Positions 1-8,050 are shown, counted from the first letter of the stretch. The stretch is DNA of 35,429 nt from an uncultured Bacteroidia bacterium (GCA_902780935.1 CACZHP010000029.1:1-35429); one strand, 5' to 3'. Notes: a model not told the origin generated them from the letters alone. Numbers and translations: made by a program.

Positions 1-68
1 ATTACTAACGTGTTGGAATAAGTGTTGTGCCAGACCTCTCTTAAAATGGGAGGTCTGGCGCAGCTCCT
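1..68. repeat. 68-bp direct repeat with hairpin, copy 1
   Basis: This stretch is identical base for base to 1205-1272. It contains a strong inverted repeat: GCCAGACCTC at 29-38 pairs with GAGGTCTGGC at 50-59, extended by a T-G wobble and one more G-C pair, around an 11-base loop. The copy begins at the first base of the window, so it may extend further left. The two copies bracket a REP-associated transposase gene. Such flanking hairpins are the usual substrate type of that transposase family, so this is probably an element end or a REP-like unit. Confidence 0.85.
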
Positions 69-263
69 TTATAACAGATTTATTATCAATCAATTAGCCC
101 AGCAATCGTTCCAGACATCCAGCCGTGAAACAGCTGATCGGGTCGTCCTGAACGACTGCCGCATGCCCGGCTACGGCTATTTTCAAGCCATACCCCCACA
201 GAGATAACAGAAAATGATAGATAATCGCTATATTTAATTGTTAATATAACTAAGCCGTGAACT
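69..263. other. Non-coding leader of the transposase element
   Basis: No gene with a start codon is seen between the left repeat and the transposase. On the minus strand a frame stays open from about 240 down to a TAA near 97 without any ATG, which could be the decayed end of an older gene. The stretch just before the transposase start is AT-rich and contains TATATTTA, a weak match to the Bacteroidetes -7 box, but no clear TTTG box is placed upstream of it. Confidence 0.35.
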
Positions 264-1151
264 ATGAAAAGAAATGAATTTATTGACCCCTACAATGGGA
301 CTAGAGGATGTTATCACTTTTCATCTTCGCATCAGGAAACAAGGCTATTATTCCGTTCGAGGAAAGACTTCATCTTCGGAGTGAACACGCTGGCGCTCTT
401 GCTTCCTGGATCGGATGTCCAGATCATCGCTTACTGCTTGATGGACAACCATATCCATATACTGTTGGTCGGAGAATATCACAAATGCCTTAAGTATTAT
501 GACCGGGTGATCCACCGCATGGCTATGATGATTGGCATGGAATACGGTATAACAGGCATTTTGAGGGCGGAAGAATTGGACGTTGTCGCTGTGATGACAG
601 ATGCCCAACTCAAAAAAGAAATCTGCTACATTCATCGTAATCCGTACAAGGCCAGGATCGCTTCACCACTGAGTTATCCATGGAGTTCCGCTGATGTGTA
701 TTTTCCTTTAAGCAAACCTGCTGGATCAAAAATCAGAGAAATAGGAGCCAGACGAGTGAAGAACCTATTCAGGACACATGAAACTATTCCTGATAACTAT
801 GAACATATCGAAGGAAAGATCCTAAACTCATCTTTCGTGTCTAGCGACAAAGCTATGATGAAATTCATCAGCAGCGTAGAGTATTTTGATTTGCTGAGAA
901 AATACTCGCTCGAAGCTGAGGTTGAGGAATCGCACGGGATCCATGAGACGTACACTTTCAGTGACGCTGAAATACAAGAAAGGATAACGACGGTCTGCAG
1001 GAATGAGTTTCATGCTGATTCTCATAAAGCCTTGAACAGAAAGGAATTGCTACGACTTGCCCGGATTGCCTCAGCGAGATACGGTGCTGGATTGGCACAG
1101 CTATCAAGACTGCTGGGCGTAGATAAAGACACATTGGGGAGAATACTGTAA
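264..1151 (+). CDS. REP-associated tyrosine transposase (RAYT, Y1_Tnp family)
   Basis: This predicted 295-aa protein belongs to the IS200/IS605-like HUH transposases that act on single-stranded hairpin DNA. Residues 61-68 read MDNHIHIL, with the two metal-binding histidines at 63 and 65 (HUH motif). The segment YIHRNPYKA near 122-130 carries the likely catalytic tyrosine (Y122) and the Y-x-x-x-NP-x-x-A pattern typical of the family, followed by a YPWSS signature. The C-terminal 40 residues look like a helix-turn-helix, as in many Bacteroidetes RAYTs. The gene is the only convincing plus-strand gene in the window. It is flanked by two identical 68-bp repeats with hairpins, which fits a domesticated or single-copy RAYT with its REP partners. 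The reading frame is intact, so it may be active. Confidence 0.88.
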   Translation: MKRNEFIDPYNGTRGCYHFSSSHQETRLLFRSRKDFIFGVNTLALLLPGSDVQIIAYCLMDNHIHILLVGEYHKCLKYYDRVIHRMAMMIGMEYGITGILRAEELDVVAVMTDAQLKKEICYIHRNPYKARIASPLSYPWSSADVYFPLSKPAGSKIREIGARRVKNLFRTHETIPDNYEHIEGKILNSSFVSSDKAMMKFISSVEYFDLLRKYSLEAEVEESHGIHETYTFSDAEIQERITTVCRNEFHADSHKALNRKELLRLARIASARYGAGLAQLSRLLGVDKDTLGRIL

Positions 1152-1204
1152 ACTTTTTCCAGAACGATACAATGCCCTGGAACGGTTAACGCCGGAACCA
1201 GCTG

Positions 1205-1272
1205 ATTACTAACGTGTTGGAATAAGTGTTGTGCCAGACCTCTCTTAAAATGGGAGGTCTGGCGCAGCTCCT
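1205..1272. repeat. 68-bp direct repeat with hairpin, copy 2
   Basis: Identical to 1-68. The stem is at 1233-1242 and 1254-1263. It lies 53 bases after the transposase stop codon. With copy 1 it defines a unit of about 1.27 kb. No target-site duplication can be judged because the left flank lies outside the window. Confidence 0.88.
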
Positions 1273-1298
1273 CAGACCGTCATTGTTTCAGGGCGGGT

Positions 1299-1326
1299 AG
1301 ATTCTTCGCTGCGCTCAGAATGACAG
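1299..1326. repeat. Dispersed palindromic repeat (AGATTCTTCGC..GCTCAGAATGACAG)
   Basis: This is a short interspersed repeat of a type common in Bacteroidetes and other genomes. Its arms are TTCTTCGC and GCTCAGAATGAC. Related copies lie at 3814, 10483, 11615, 13940, 17695 and 18235. This one sits between the transposase element and the 3' end of a DUF4252 gene, and could end transcripts or be a passive mobile repeat. Confidence 0.75.
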
Positions 1327-1362
1327 TGGGGTTGCGGGCAGAGTGACAGTGGGGCCGTGATG

Positions 1363-1947
1363 CTACAGTTGCTTGTTGAGGCGGCGGAGGATGCGGTCAA
1401 GGTCAGAGGCGAGGATCGTGCCTTTCAGCGCCACGACACTCTGGCCGTAAAGGATGATGACAAGGTCCGAGATATGTTTCCCGTCCTCGGATACGACGCC
1501 ATAAGTCTCATCAAAAGCGAACGAGCCTTCCCCGTTACGTTTCACGAGGTTCTCTTTAATGATATTCTTAAGAACCGACGCCTCGATCTCGTCCTTGAGT
1601 TCCGGACGGCAATAGGCGTAGTCAAGCATATAGACCACATCGACGCGTTTGAACGCCTTAGCGACTTTCCGGGTCCATGCTGTCCCGGCGCGACCTACGG
1701 TCTTACCCATTGTCATCGCCACCCGGCCGAGCTTCATCAACGAGACATTGCCCTTCCCGTCGTAGCGGTCCATGAGGGCGACAATATTGTCGAAACCTTC
1801 CTCATAAGTACCGTCAAAAGAGGAGATTGACGACGGTTCCAAACCCTCCAGCCGTCCTTGTCCAGGGATTTGCCCAAAAGCGGAAGGAGTCGTGGCGCAT
1901 AATAGCAGCGCCACGGCAATGAATACAGATCTAATACCCGAACCCAT
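1363..1947 (-). CDS. DUF4252-family secreted protein (third in operon)
   Basis: This predicted 194-aa protein starts with a signal peptide: a basic end (MGSGIRS), a hydrophobic stretch VFIAVALLLCATT, and a likely cut after SAFG. The rest resembles the two other DUF4252 proteins in the operon: a segment about iron-out regulation is not seen, but there is the pattern of MDRY or similar, a central set of basic residues, a Y-C-x-P-E-L-K-D-E-I segment, and a C-terminal region of the type SDLVIILYGQSVVALKGTI. DUF4252 has no established function and is usually found beside ECF sigma factors in Bacteroidetes. It lies 2 bases downstream of the preceding DUF4252 gene and is the last gene of the operon. 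It may be exported to the periplasm or outer membrane as part of an envelope stress response, which is inference from context. Confidence 0.75.
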   Translation of the reverse strand: MGSGIRSVFIAVALLLCATTPSAFGQIPGQGRLEGLEPSSISSFDGTYEEGFDNIVALMDRYDGKGNVSLMKLGRVAMTMGKTVGRAGTAWTRKVAKAFKRVDVVYMLDYAYCRPELKDEIEASVLKNIIKENLVKRNGEGSFAFDETYGVVSEDGKHISDLVIILYGQSVVALKGTILASDLDRILRRLNKQL

Positions 1948-1949
1948 CG

Positions 1950-2441
1950 TTAAAACAGATCCTTGCTTACAGTCGCCACAGCATTCTCCACATCCGCCCT
2001 TCTCATCAGGCCGTCAATGCCGATGAACACGGACTCTTCTTTGTCAAAGACGGTCAGCAACAAGCTTTTGAGCAAATTCTCATCCCCGAGGGACAAGATA
2101 TTCACTTTCTGTCCTTTATCCTTGACTTCCATGAGGGTCTCAAACTTGCCCCCGCCGACAATGCGGGTGACATCTTTGGAAATCTTCTCGGCCAGGGAGG
2201 CATCATCCGTCTGGAGCATGTAAAAGCCGGTCATCGACTTGATCATCGGCGCGAGATCCAGACCGTTGTCCTCAATCCGCACCTCAGGGAGCTTGCCGAT
2301 CATCTTGAACATGGCCGGAGAGATGTACACTGCGGTGACCCGCTCGTCGTCAGAATACTTCTGGTAAATGGACCTGTAGTCCTGGCCAAAGGCGGAGACA
2401 GCCGCCAGGGCTATTATGAAAGATAATATAAAGCGTTTCAT
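1950..2441 (-). CDS. DUF4252-family secreted protein (second in operon)
   Basis: This predicted 163-aa protein has a clean N-terminal signal peptide (MKRFILSFIIALAAVSAFGQ, cleavage likely after FG). The mature part has the DUF4252 layout: a region around YISPAMFKMIGKLPEV, a glycine-poor centre, MLQTDD, and a C-terminal ESVFIGIDGLMRRADVENAV segment. The end resembles the end of the 170-aa DUF4252 protein upstream (SGLIRTGDV), as expected for paralogs. Its start overlaps the end of the anti-sigma candidate by 4 bases (ATGA type), so the two are probably translated together. Function unknown; exported by prediction. Confidence 0.78.
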   Translation of the reverse strand: MKRFILSFIIALAAVSAFGQDYRSIYQKYSDDERVTAVYISPAMFKMIGKLPEVRIEDNGLDLAPMIKSMTGFYMLQTDDASLAEKISKDVTRIVGGGKFETLMEVKDKGQKVNILSLGDENLLKSLLLTVFDKEESVFIGIDGLMRRADVENAVATVSKDLF

Positions 2442-2761
2442 TTTGAAATGTTATTCATTTGGTTATTAACTACTTCCGTAAAAGATACCAAGGCTTTCTC
2501 CACCTCTGCGTAGGCCAGCGCCGGGTCGTCAAAGGTGTCTTTAAGAGGCTTCGGCCTGAGATACAGGCCGATAGAGGCTATAATGACAAGTGAGGCAGCT
2601 GCCCCGGCGAGCCACAGAACCCGCCTCCTGATGACCCGGGGTTCCCGGTAAGAGGATTTTATACTTTCCTCGAGCCCTTCAGGAACCGTCACGGACTCGT
2701 CGAGCGAAATCCGCTCGAGATCCTCCATGGTCAGTTTCTCTATCTCATCTATTGTCTTCAT
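2438..2761 (-). CDS. Single-pass membrane protein, candidate anti-sigma factor
   Basis: This predicted 107-aa protein has an acidic soluble N-terminal half (residues 1-45), a basic patch RVIRRR, one hydrophobic helix at about 48-66 (LWLAGAAASLVIIASIGLYL), and a short C-terminal outer part. That topology, together with a position directly downstream of and overlapping an ECF sigma gene, fits a small anti-sigma factor that holds the sigma factor at the membrane. No zinc-binding anti-sigma motif (HxxxCxxC) is visible, so the assignment rests on context and topology. It overlaps the sigma gene by 17 bases and the next DUF4252 gene by 4 bases. Confidence 0.6.
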   Translation of the reverse strand: MKTIDEIEKLTMEDLERISLDESVTVPEGLEESIKSSYREPRVIRRRVLWLAGAAASLVIIASIGLYLRPKPLKDTFDDPALAYAEVEKALVSFTEVVNNQMNNISK

Positions 2762-3257
2762 CGCTTGTCATTCTTTTAAGTTTCTTTCTGGCCTCACTGA
2801 GCTTTACCCTCACATTGATTTCCGAGAGGCCGGTAAGTTGCGCTATCTTGGGATAGGGCATATTCTCGAAAACCCTCATTTCCAACACCTTCCGCTGTAT
2901 CTCAGGAAGCCGGGCCATGCAGTCCCGGATCCTCGCGAGATTCTCCCGGTTGATAAGTCCCTCGTCGGAGATCAGATCAGATGCTGGAATCCCTGAAAGA
3001 ACCTCCGGCTCAGGATGGACTGTCCGCGACCGCGAGACACTGCGGACTTTGTCAAGGCAAAGGTTCCGTATCATGGTCAACCCGAAGGCGAGCGGATTAT
3101 TCACTTCCCCGAGGGAATCCTTTTTCTTCCAGAGTCTCACGAACAGGTCCTGGACCGCATCCTGAGCCTCGGAGTCCGACTCCAGGATGTAATACGCCAC
3201 CCTGTAGAACCTTCCGGACAAAGGCATCCAGACCTTGTTGAACTCCTCGGAACCCAT
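2745..3257 (-). CDS. ECF RNA polymerase sigma factor (sigma-70 family)
   Basis: A predicted 170-aa ECF sigma factor. Region 2 is seen as YRVAYYILESDSEAQDAVQD followed by LFVRLWKKK, and region 4 as a helix-turn-helix around residues 125-160 (MPYPKIAQLTGLSEINVRVK). I place the start at the ATG at 3257 (MGSEEFNKVW) rather than an upstream ATG, because the upstream one would overlap the preceding DUF4252 gene and adds 13 unlikely residues. The length is normal for the family. It is probably controlled by the small membrane protein encoded next. Likely targets include its own DUF4252 operon, which is inference. Confidence 0.9.
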   Translation of the reverse strand: MGSEEFNKVWMPLSGRFYRVAYYILESDSEAQDAVQDLFVRLWKKKDSLGEVNNPLAFGLTMIRNLCLDKVRSVSRSRTVHPEPEVLSGIPASDLISDEGLINRENLARIRDCMARLPEIQRKVLEMRVFENMPYPKIAQLTGLSEINVRVKLSEARKKLKRMTSDEDNR

Positions 3258-3261
3258 AAGC

Positions 3262-3774
3262 TTACTTGCCGTGCTTTTCCAGGAAACCAGCCACATCCCC
3301 GGTCCTGATCAGACCACTCACGCAGATCAGGGCACCGCTGCCCGGAGCGCTGATAATCAGGTCTTTGATGTCATTCCCGTCATCGGTCGGAACAGCGAAA
3401 ATCTGTACTTTCTCAGACCCGTCCTTGGCCTCGACGAGAAGGTAGTCCTTTTTCAGGACTTTGGACAGCCTGGACTCGAAGTCCCTTTTGACGCTGGCCT
3501 CACAGTCCTCGTAGCTAGCGATCGAAACATGCTTGACATCCCGCATCAACGAAAGAAGTTCGCTCATATCCTTGTCGGAACTCTGCCTCATCGCGGCTTT
3601 CACAAGCCCGAGGCCAATCCTGCCGAGGTTGATCAGCTGGAAATCAGCGTGTCCGGAATATTCTTTCATCAGCAGTGTGACCCGCCGGGCATGGTCGATG
3701 GCATGGGCATCAGCGGGGGCGATCCAGCCCGCGAGGGCGATCAGCGAAAAAAGTGTTATGAATATCTTTCTCAT
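3262..3774 (-). CDS. DUF4252-family secreted protein (first in operon)
   Basis: This predicted 170-aa protein has a signal peptide (MRKIFITLFSLIALAGWIAP, cleavage near ADA). The mature part has MKEYSGHADFQLINLGRIGL, a run of charged residues, VKHVSIASYEDCE and, near the end, ISAPGSGALICVSGLIRTGD, matching the layout of its paralogs. It is the first gene of the five-gene operon with the ECF sigma factor starting 4 bases after its stop. Upstream on the same strand is TAACTTTA, a one-mismatch match to the -7 box, about 15 bases before the start. Function unknown. Confidence 0.78.
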   Translation of the reverse strand: MRKIFITLFSLIALAGWIAPADAHAIDHARRVTLLMKEYSGHADFQLINLGRIGLGLVKAAMRQSSDKDMSELLSLMRDVKHVSIASYEDCEASVKRDFESRLSKVLKKDYLLVEAKDGSEKVQIFAVPTDDGNDIKDLIISAPGSGALICVSGLIRTGDVAGFLEKHGK

Positions 3775-3813
3775 CTCGACAATATAGACGGTAAAGTTAG
3801 CGAAATGTTAAGA

Positions 3814-3841
3814 AGATTCTTCGCTGACGCTCAGAATGACA
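3814..3841. repeat. Dispersed palindromic repeat (AGATTCTTCGCTGACGCTCAGAATGACA)
   Basis: A copy of the repeat family also found at 1299, 10483, 11615, 13940, 17695 and 18235. It lies between the 3' end of the phosphatase gene and the start of the DUF4252/sigma operon, close upstream of the latter's promoter region. Confidence 0.75.
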
Positions 3842-3846
3842 CGGGG

Positions 3847-3867
3847 ATGGCCGATCGGGTCGGCCAT
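3847..3867 (-). terminator. Stem-loop after the polysaccharide operon
   Basis: A perfect 8-bp stem, ATGGCCGA at 3847-3854 with TCGGCCAT at 3860-3867, around a 5-base loop. It begins 18 bases after the phosphatase stop codon on the minus strand and so may end the capsule transcript. No run of T follows it, so it is not a classic intrinsic terminator. It could also act as an mRNA stabiliser. Confidence 0.4.
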
Positions 3868-3884
3868 GACGGGGGCGAAAGGGG

Positions 3885-4586
3885 CTACAGGGAGCGGAAG
3901 GTGGGAAGGGATTTGGGGGCGATGCGGCGGGAAGGCCAGCCGTCCAGCATGGTGATGGTGTGGATGTCGGAGCCGGCATAGTCGTAATAGCCTTTCTTCA
4001 GCAAGTCCTCGGCGACGGCTTTGACCGAAGATCCATAATAACCCGCCAACGAAAAGAGGTTGAGCTGGAAGAGAATCTTCATCTCCTTCAGCCGGTCGTA
4101 GTCTTTCGGGGACATATAGACATACCGCTCCGGATGAGCCAGGACAGGGAAATACCCGGCGGACTTCACTTTCTCAAGGACACTGTGGAACCCGTAAGGA
4201 GGGGTGAAGTACGAGGTCTCGACAAGGAGGTGGTCAGCCCTCGGGCCCATAGGCAGGAAGTCATTGTCTTCCAAGCGTTTCTCAAAGAGGTTGTCGATCA
4301 TGTTCTCAGCTCCGAGATGCAGCTCGATCGGACCGGAGTACGCCGAGCGCAAAGTCTCAAACCTGGCCTTGAGGTCTTCAGTGGTATTAGGAATATCCTC
4401 CATGATGTGAGGCGTGAGCCAAACCGACCGGAAGCCCATCTCCTCATAACGGCCCAATATGGCCAGGGATTCGTCAAGTTCCTTAACACCATCATCCACC
4501 CCGGGAAGGATGTGGGAATGGCAGTCAGTGAAACCTTCAAAAATGTGGGAAGAAGTGAGAGTCAAACTCTTGGAAAAAGGCCACAT
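3885..4586 (-). CDS. Tyrosine-protein phosphatase of the CpsB/YwqE type (PHP domain)
   Basis: A predicted 233-aa PHP-domain phosphatase. Metal-binding motifs are visible: DCHSHILPGVDDG near residues 21-33, LTPHI near 60, a conserved AENM near 94-97, LAHPERY near 150, and SDIH near 211-214. CpsB-type enzymes dephosphorylate the bacterial tyrosine kinase that controls capsule polymer length. The length is close to the usual 240-260. It lies 5 bases downstream of the WbpM-like gene and is the last gene of the polysaccharide operon. The matching tyrosine kinase (Wzc) is not in this window. The C-terminal 25 residues diverge from the usual pattern. Confidence 0.85.
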   Translation of the reverse strand: MWPFSKSLTLTSSHIFEGFTDCHSHILPGVDDGVKELDESLAILGRYEEMGFRSVWLTPHIMEDIPNTTEDLKARFETLRSAYSGPIELHLGAENMIDNLFEKRLEDNDFLPMGPRADHLLVETSYFTPPYGFHSVLEKVKSAGYFPVLAHPERYVYMSPKDYDRLKEMKILFQLNLFSLAGYYGSSVKAVAEDLLKKGYYDYAGSDIHTITMLDGWPSRRIAPKSLPTFRSL

Positions 4587-4591
4587 ATCCG

Positions 4592-6517
4592 TTACTGCTT
4601 ATCCAGCACAGAGAAGGCTGAATGGTTGCTGACATATTCAGGGACGAGGTGCTTCATCGCGGCGACAGTCTTGAAGTCGTCATATTCCCGAGAGATCGCT
4701 ATCAGTTCGTCGATCTTCTCCTTGACCTCTGAATAGTCATATTCACGCACCGAGGCGATACGGATCTTCTCGTGGAAGGAAGGCTTTGTAGTCTCTTCAG
4801 AATCAAGCAGTTCCTCATAGAGTTTCTCGCCGTCCCGCAGGCCGGTGTATTTTATCTCGACATCTTTGGCGCCGCTCATCTCGATCATCCTCTTGGCAAG
4901 ATCCGCGATCCTGACCGGCTTGCCCATGTCGAAAACGAATATCTCTCCCCCATTGCCTTTCGTGCCGGCCTCAAGCACAAGTTTGCAAGCCTCAGGGATG
5001 AGCATGAAATAACGTATAATGTCCGGATGGGTGACAGTAACAGGGCCGCCTTCCTTGATCTGTTTTTCGAAAAGCGGAATGACTGAACCATTGGAACCCA
5101 GCACATTACCGAAACGGGTCGTGACAAACTGGGTGTGTCCCTTGACGACTCCATCCGCTACAGCCTTGTTAAGGCTCTGGACGTAGATCTCGCATATCCG
5201 CTTGGAGCAGCCCATCACGTTGGTAGGGTTAACAGCCTTGTCGGTAGAGATCATCACGAACTTGCGGACTCCGTACTTCACTGAAAGGTCAGCGAGAATC
5301 TTGGTCCCATAGACATTGTTCTGAATGCTCTCGGAAGGGTTGTCCTCCATCATCGGGACATGCTTGTAGGCGGCGGCATGAAAAACGATATCAGGCTGGA
5401 AGGTTTTGAACACGGCCTCCATCCTGTTCTCGTTGGTTATGCTCGTGACAAGGGTCGTAGCCTCCACTGAAGGGAACTCCTTGCGCATCATGAGCCTGAT
5501 ATCATGCTGCGGTGTCTCAGCCGAATCGATCAGCATCATCTTAGCGGGTCCGAAAGAAGCCACCTGCCGGACAATCTCACTGCCGATGCTGCCTGCGGAA
5601 CCCGTGATCAGCACATTTTTACCTTTCAGTAAGGCGGCCACGGAATCCATGTCCAGGGCGATCTCATCCCTCGGCAGAAGATCCTCCACACTGACTTGAT
5701 TCAATATAGGTGCCCCGGCAATCTGGTTCTTGTCCCACAGCACGGCGTTCTGGGAGAAGAATATCTTCGCACCGCTCGAAAGAATGTAATCCTGAAGGAC
5801 CGTATCCTCACGGAAACGATCGATCCTGCTAGGAGCTACAAGTACAGCCTGAATCTTGCGGCTCGCAAGCACCTTTGGTAAGCTCTCGTCCACATCATAG
5901 ACCAGCTTCCCCATCAGCCTGGTGCCGCTGGCATGAAGTGAGGAATCATGAGAGATGAAACCGGCTAGCTTGAAACGCAGCGGTTTCTGTCCGGCGATCG
6001 CCTTCGCCAGTCCTATGCCACCGGCGCGGACCCCATAGATAAAGACCCTCATTGCCGAATCCGAGAGGAAGTAGGTGTCATAGACGTATTTGATCAGCAT
6101 CCTCTCGATCCACATCACAAGCGTGGCCGCGGCCAGGGAGAAGAATATGACCCTCGTTGCCAGATGGGCTAAAATCTCCTGGGAAGTCTGGTTGAAGATG
6201 TAGTGGAGGCCGAAGCACACGATGAAGGACAGGGCCATCGCCGAGCCGAGCCTGGCAAGATCCGAGAATGTGGAGTAACGGAGAATCCCGGCGTAGGTGC
6301 GGAAAACCTTGAAAAAGATGGCGCAAACGAAAATATACACCGCGACGACTCTCAGAAGAGCCCAGAAATTGCGCTGCAAGGCGGCTCCGCGGTAAAATGC
6401 CCAATAGACGACCAAGAAGGAAAAGAAAATGATAAGGCAATCGATAGCCAGCACGCACCAATATGGAAGGGTGCGTCGTGAGAAATACCATTCGATCCAA
6501 TCCTTACTGTTCCTCAT
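4592..6517 (-). CDS. WbpM/CapD-like nucleotide-sugar 4,6-dehydratase (membrane-anchored)
   Basis: A predicted 641-aa protein of the large membrane-bound SDR class, which converts UDP-GlcNAc to the 4-keto-6-deoxy sugar used for rare amino sugars. The first about 140 residues carry four hydrophobic helices (for example LPYWCVLAIDCLIIFFSFLV). A CoA-binding-like fold follows, then the catalytic Rossmann domain with GSAGSIGSE near residue 307 and TDKAVNPTNVMGCSKR near 427, the latter holding the M-x-x-x-K pair that replaces the Tyr-x-x-x-Lys of other SDRs. The length is typical (about 600-650). A good Bacteroidetes promoter precedes it, so it and the phosphatase may be transcribed separately from the genes upstream. 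Confidence 0.9.
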   Translation of the reverse strand: MRNSKDWIEWYFSRRTLPYWCVLAIDCLIIFFSFLVVYWAFYRGAALQRNFWALLRVVAVYIFVCAIFFKVFRTYAGILRYSTFSDLARLGSAMALSFIVCFGLHYIFNQTSQEILAHLATRVIFFSLAAATLVMWIERMLIKYVYDTYFLSDSAMRVFIYGVRAGGIGLAKAIAGQKPLRFKLAGFISHDSSLHASGTRLMGKLVYDVDESLPKVLASRKIQAVLVAPSRIDRFREDTVLQDYILSSGAKIFFSQNAVLWDKNQIAGAPILNQVSVEDLLPRDEIALDMDSVAALLKGKNVLITGSAGSIGSEIVRQVASFGPAKMMLIDSAETPQHDIRLMMRKEFPSVEATTLVTSITNENRMEAVFKTFQPDIVFHAAAYKHVPMMEDNPSESIQNNVYGTKILADLSVKYGVRKFVMISTDKAVNPTNVMGCSKRICEIYVQSLNKAVADGVVKGHTQFVTTRFGNVLGSNGSVIPLFEKQIKEGGPVTVTHPDIIRYFMLIPEACKLVLEAGTKGNGGEIFVFDMGKPVRIADLAKRMIEMSGAKDVEIKYTGLRDGEKLYEELLDSEETTKPSFHEKIRIASVREYDYSEVKEKIDELIAISREYDDFKTVAAMKHLVPEYVSNHSAFSVLDKQ

Positions 6518-6536
6518 GTTCTTGAATGAAAGCCTG

Positions 6537-6568
6537 TAAATATACGACTATTAAAAGATTTTAACAAA
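6537..6568 (-). promoter_or_regulatory. Bacteroidetes-type promoter for the WbpM-like gene
   Basis: On the minus strand TTTG (6565-6568) is followed after 20 bases by TATATTTA (6537-6544), one base from the TAnnTTTG consensus. The -7 box lies about 20 bases before the start codon. It sits in the 60-base gap after the Wzi gene. Confidence 0.6.
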
Positions 6569-6577
6569 TATCGTTTA

Positions 6578-8050
6578 TCACTTTCTTCTGAGATCATACC
6601 TCAAGCCGATGGAGGCCCCGAAGTTGTCGGGGAGAAGCTGGCCCCTGTCGGCGTATAGGCCGTAAGTGATTGTAAAATGTCTCAACAGGCCAGGAATCTC
6701 CCCCATGAATGCGGCATACACCTGATGAAGAGGAGTTTCCTTGACCGTCCCCCAATCTTTGCCCCATTGCGATTCTCCGGTATAGGGCTTCGTATAAGTA
6801 CCGTAATTCTGGCTGTAGGTCAGCATAAGTTTGTACGGAGCCTTCCTGAAAAGCTTTCCGGCGATAGCGAAATGATGAGCTTTCAGACGGTTATTCTCTA
6901 CCCCAAGGACGACTTCCCTGCCAGTCCACGTCCCGGCATGTGTACCCTTCGGGACAATTAGAGGATTGCCGATCGTACGGCCGTAATAAGTCCACCCGGA
7001 GCGATACTCGCTGTTATTGAAATAATTATCCCCGCCACCCATGATGTGGTGGTTGTAATGGTACTCGTCGGATGGATCCAAGTGCTGCTTTTCCTCATCC
7101 GTAGTCTGGCGGTCGTGACGGGTGCCGGACTGGTACATGGTGTAGTGATATTCGTAAAGTAAATCACTGATCCACCGGTCTTTGTCGTCGAAACCGAACC
7201 AGAGGGTGTTGACCCCGTCCGGGAAGTTCTGGAAACCCATCCCGGAGCCGTCGTCATAGGGAATGTCATGCTGGGCGGAAATCTTCCACCCATTTCCCCG
7301 CCAGTTGAGCCGGAATAGCTCGCTCCCCCGCTGGTCGCCGATAACATTGATCTGATCACTCCTCGTCCCGTTCTCCGAAGCCTCACTCGCCGTGATTACC
7401 CGAAAATAATTCCCGAGAGTGACAGGCATCTCCAGTTTGTCGCTTTTACCACCCCATAGCGCAAAATGATCGAGAACTCCATGGAAATCAAGTCTTTCCG
7501 TAATCTTAATGTCAAGTCCGAGGGAAGTACGGTGAACGAGAGTCCCGTCCATGGAGCGGTTGTCGAGGGTGCGGTAGTCGCCGTAAGAAGCGAAGAATTT
7601 GACCCGTTCCCTTGTGAAGGGAACCGGGACAGGAGCGAGATTCAGGGTGTAGCCAGGCATCGAACGAGCGTTGCCGCTCCAGATTATATGGCCTCCGGTA
7701 GAAGACAGTGAGCCGAGAGACTCGCTGCCGGCGCCATAATAGTCGAGGCCGAAACGCCTCATTCCGAGATCCAGGGATAGGGATTTCCACTTCAGGCTGG
7801 TGTAGAGCTCGTCGAGCATCGGGTGGAGCGGCCCTTCGGCTTCGCTCAGGGACCGATTCGCGGCAAGGGAGGCGCCCCAGCGCCACTGGAGGGCGCGAGA
7901 GGAGTCATATTCAGTGCCCATCCTGGCCACAGCCAAAGCGCCGGAAGACTCTGGCATCAGACCGAACTGGTTGGAGTACATCCAGAAAGGAAGGGATCCA
8001 CCCGAGGAGAGGGCTCCCATAAGCAGGAGGGTAACAAAGAAGTCGTTCAT
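6578..8050 (-). CDS. Capsule assembly protein of the Wzi family (outer-membrane beta-barrel)
   Basis: A predicted 490-aa protein. The start resembles a signal sequence (MNDFFVTLLLMGALSSGG), directly followed by LPFWMYSNQFG, the start of the barrel that is characteristic of Bacteroidetes Wzi-like proteins (PF14052). The rest alternates aromatic and polar residues (for example MGGGDNYFNNSEYRSGWTYYG) and ends with a short strand (GASIGLRYDLRRK), as in barrels. Wzi anchors or organises capsule polymer on the cell surface. One base separates it from the aminotransferase upstream, so they are co-transcribed. A dispersed repeat at 7830-7854 lies inside the gene and encodes NRSLSEAEGPL at about residues 66-76. 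Confidence 0.82.
   Translation of the reverse strand: MNDFFVTLLLMGALSSGGSLPFWMYSNQFGLMPESSGALAVARMGTEYDSSRALQWRWGASLAANRSLSEAEGPLHPMLDELYTSLKWKSLSLDLGMRRFGLDYYGAGSESLGSLSSTGGHIIWSGNARSMPGYTLNLAPVPVPFTRERVKFFASYGDYRTLDNRSMDGTLVHRTSLGLDIKITERLDFHGVLDHFALWGGKSDKLEMPVTLGNYFRVITASEASENGTRSDQINVIGDQRGSELFRLNWRGNGWKISAQHDIPYDDGSGMGFQNFPDGVNTLWFGFDDKDRWISDLLYEYHYTMYQSGTRHDRQTTDEEKQHLDPSDEYHYNHHIMGGGDNYFNNSEYRSGWTYYGRTIGNPLIVPKGTHAGTWTGREVVLGVENNRLKAHHFAIAGKLFRKAPYKLMLTYSQNYGTYTKPYTGESQWGKDWGTVKETPLHQVYAAFMGEIPGLLRHFTITYGLYADRGQLLPDNFGASIGLRYDLRRK
7830..7854. repeat. Dispersed repeat inside the Wzi gene (GGCCCTTCGG..CTCAGGGACC type)
   Basis: A second, related dispersed repeat type whose arms are GGCCCTTCGGC and GCTCAGGGACC. 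It keeps the Wzi reading frame open and encodes NRSLSEAEGPL in the minus-strand frame. Sequences of this kind are a recognisable interspersed repeat class in many bacteria. Confidence 0.6.

Noticed and set aside
1357-1830. A 157-residue open frame on the plus strand
   Set aside because: It lies wholly opposite the DUF4252 gene, has no family pattern, and its neighbours on the plus strand are likewise antisense shadows of GC-rich minus-strand genes.
3235-3981. A 248-residue plus-strand frame opposite the DUF4252 gene and the phosphatase end
   Set aside because: Antisense shadow; it spans two genes and two intergenic repeats and shows no conserved motif.
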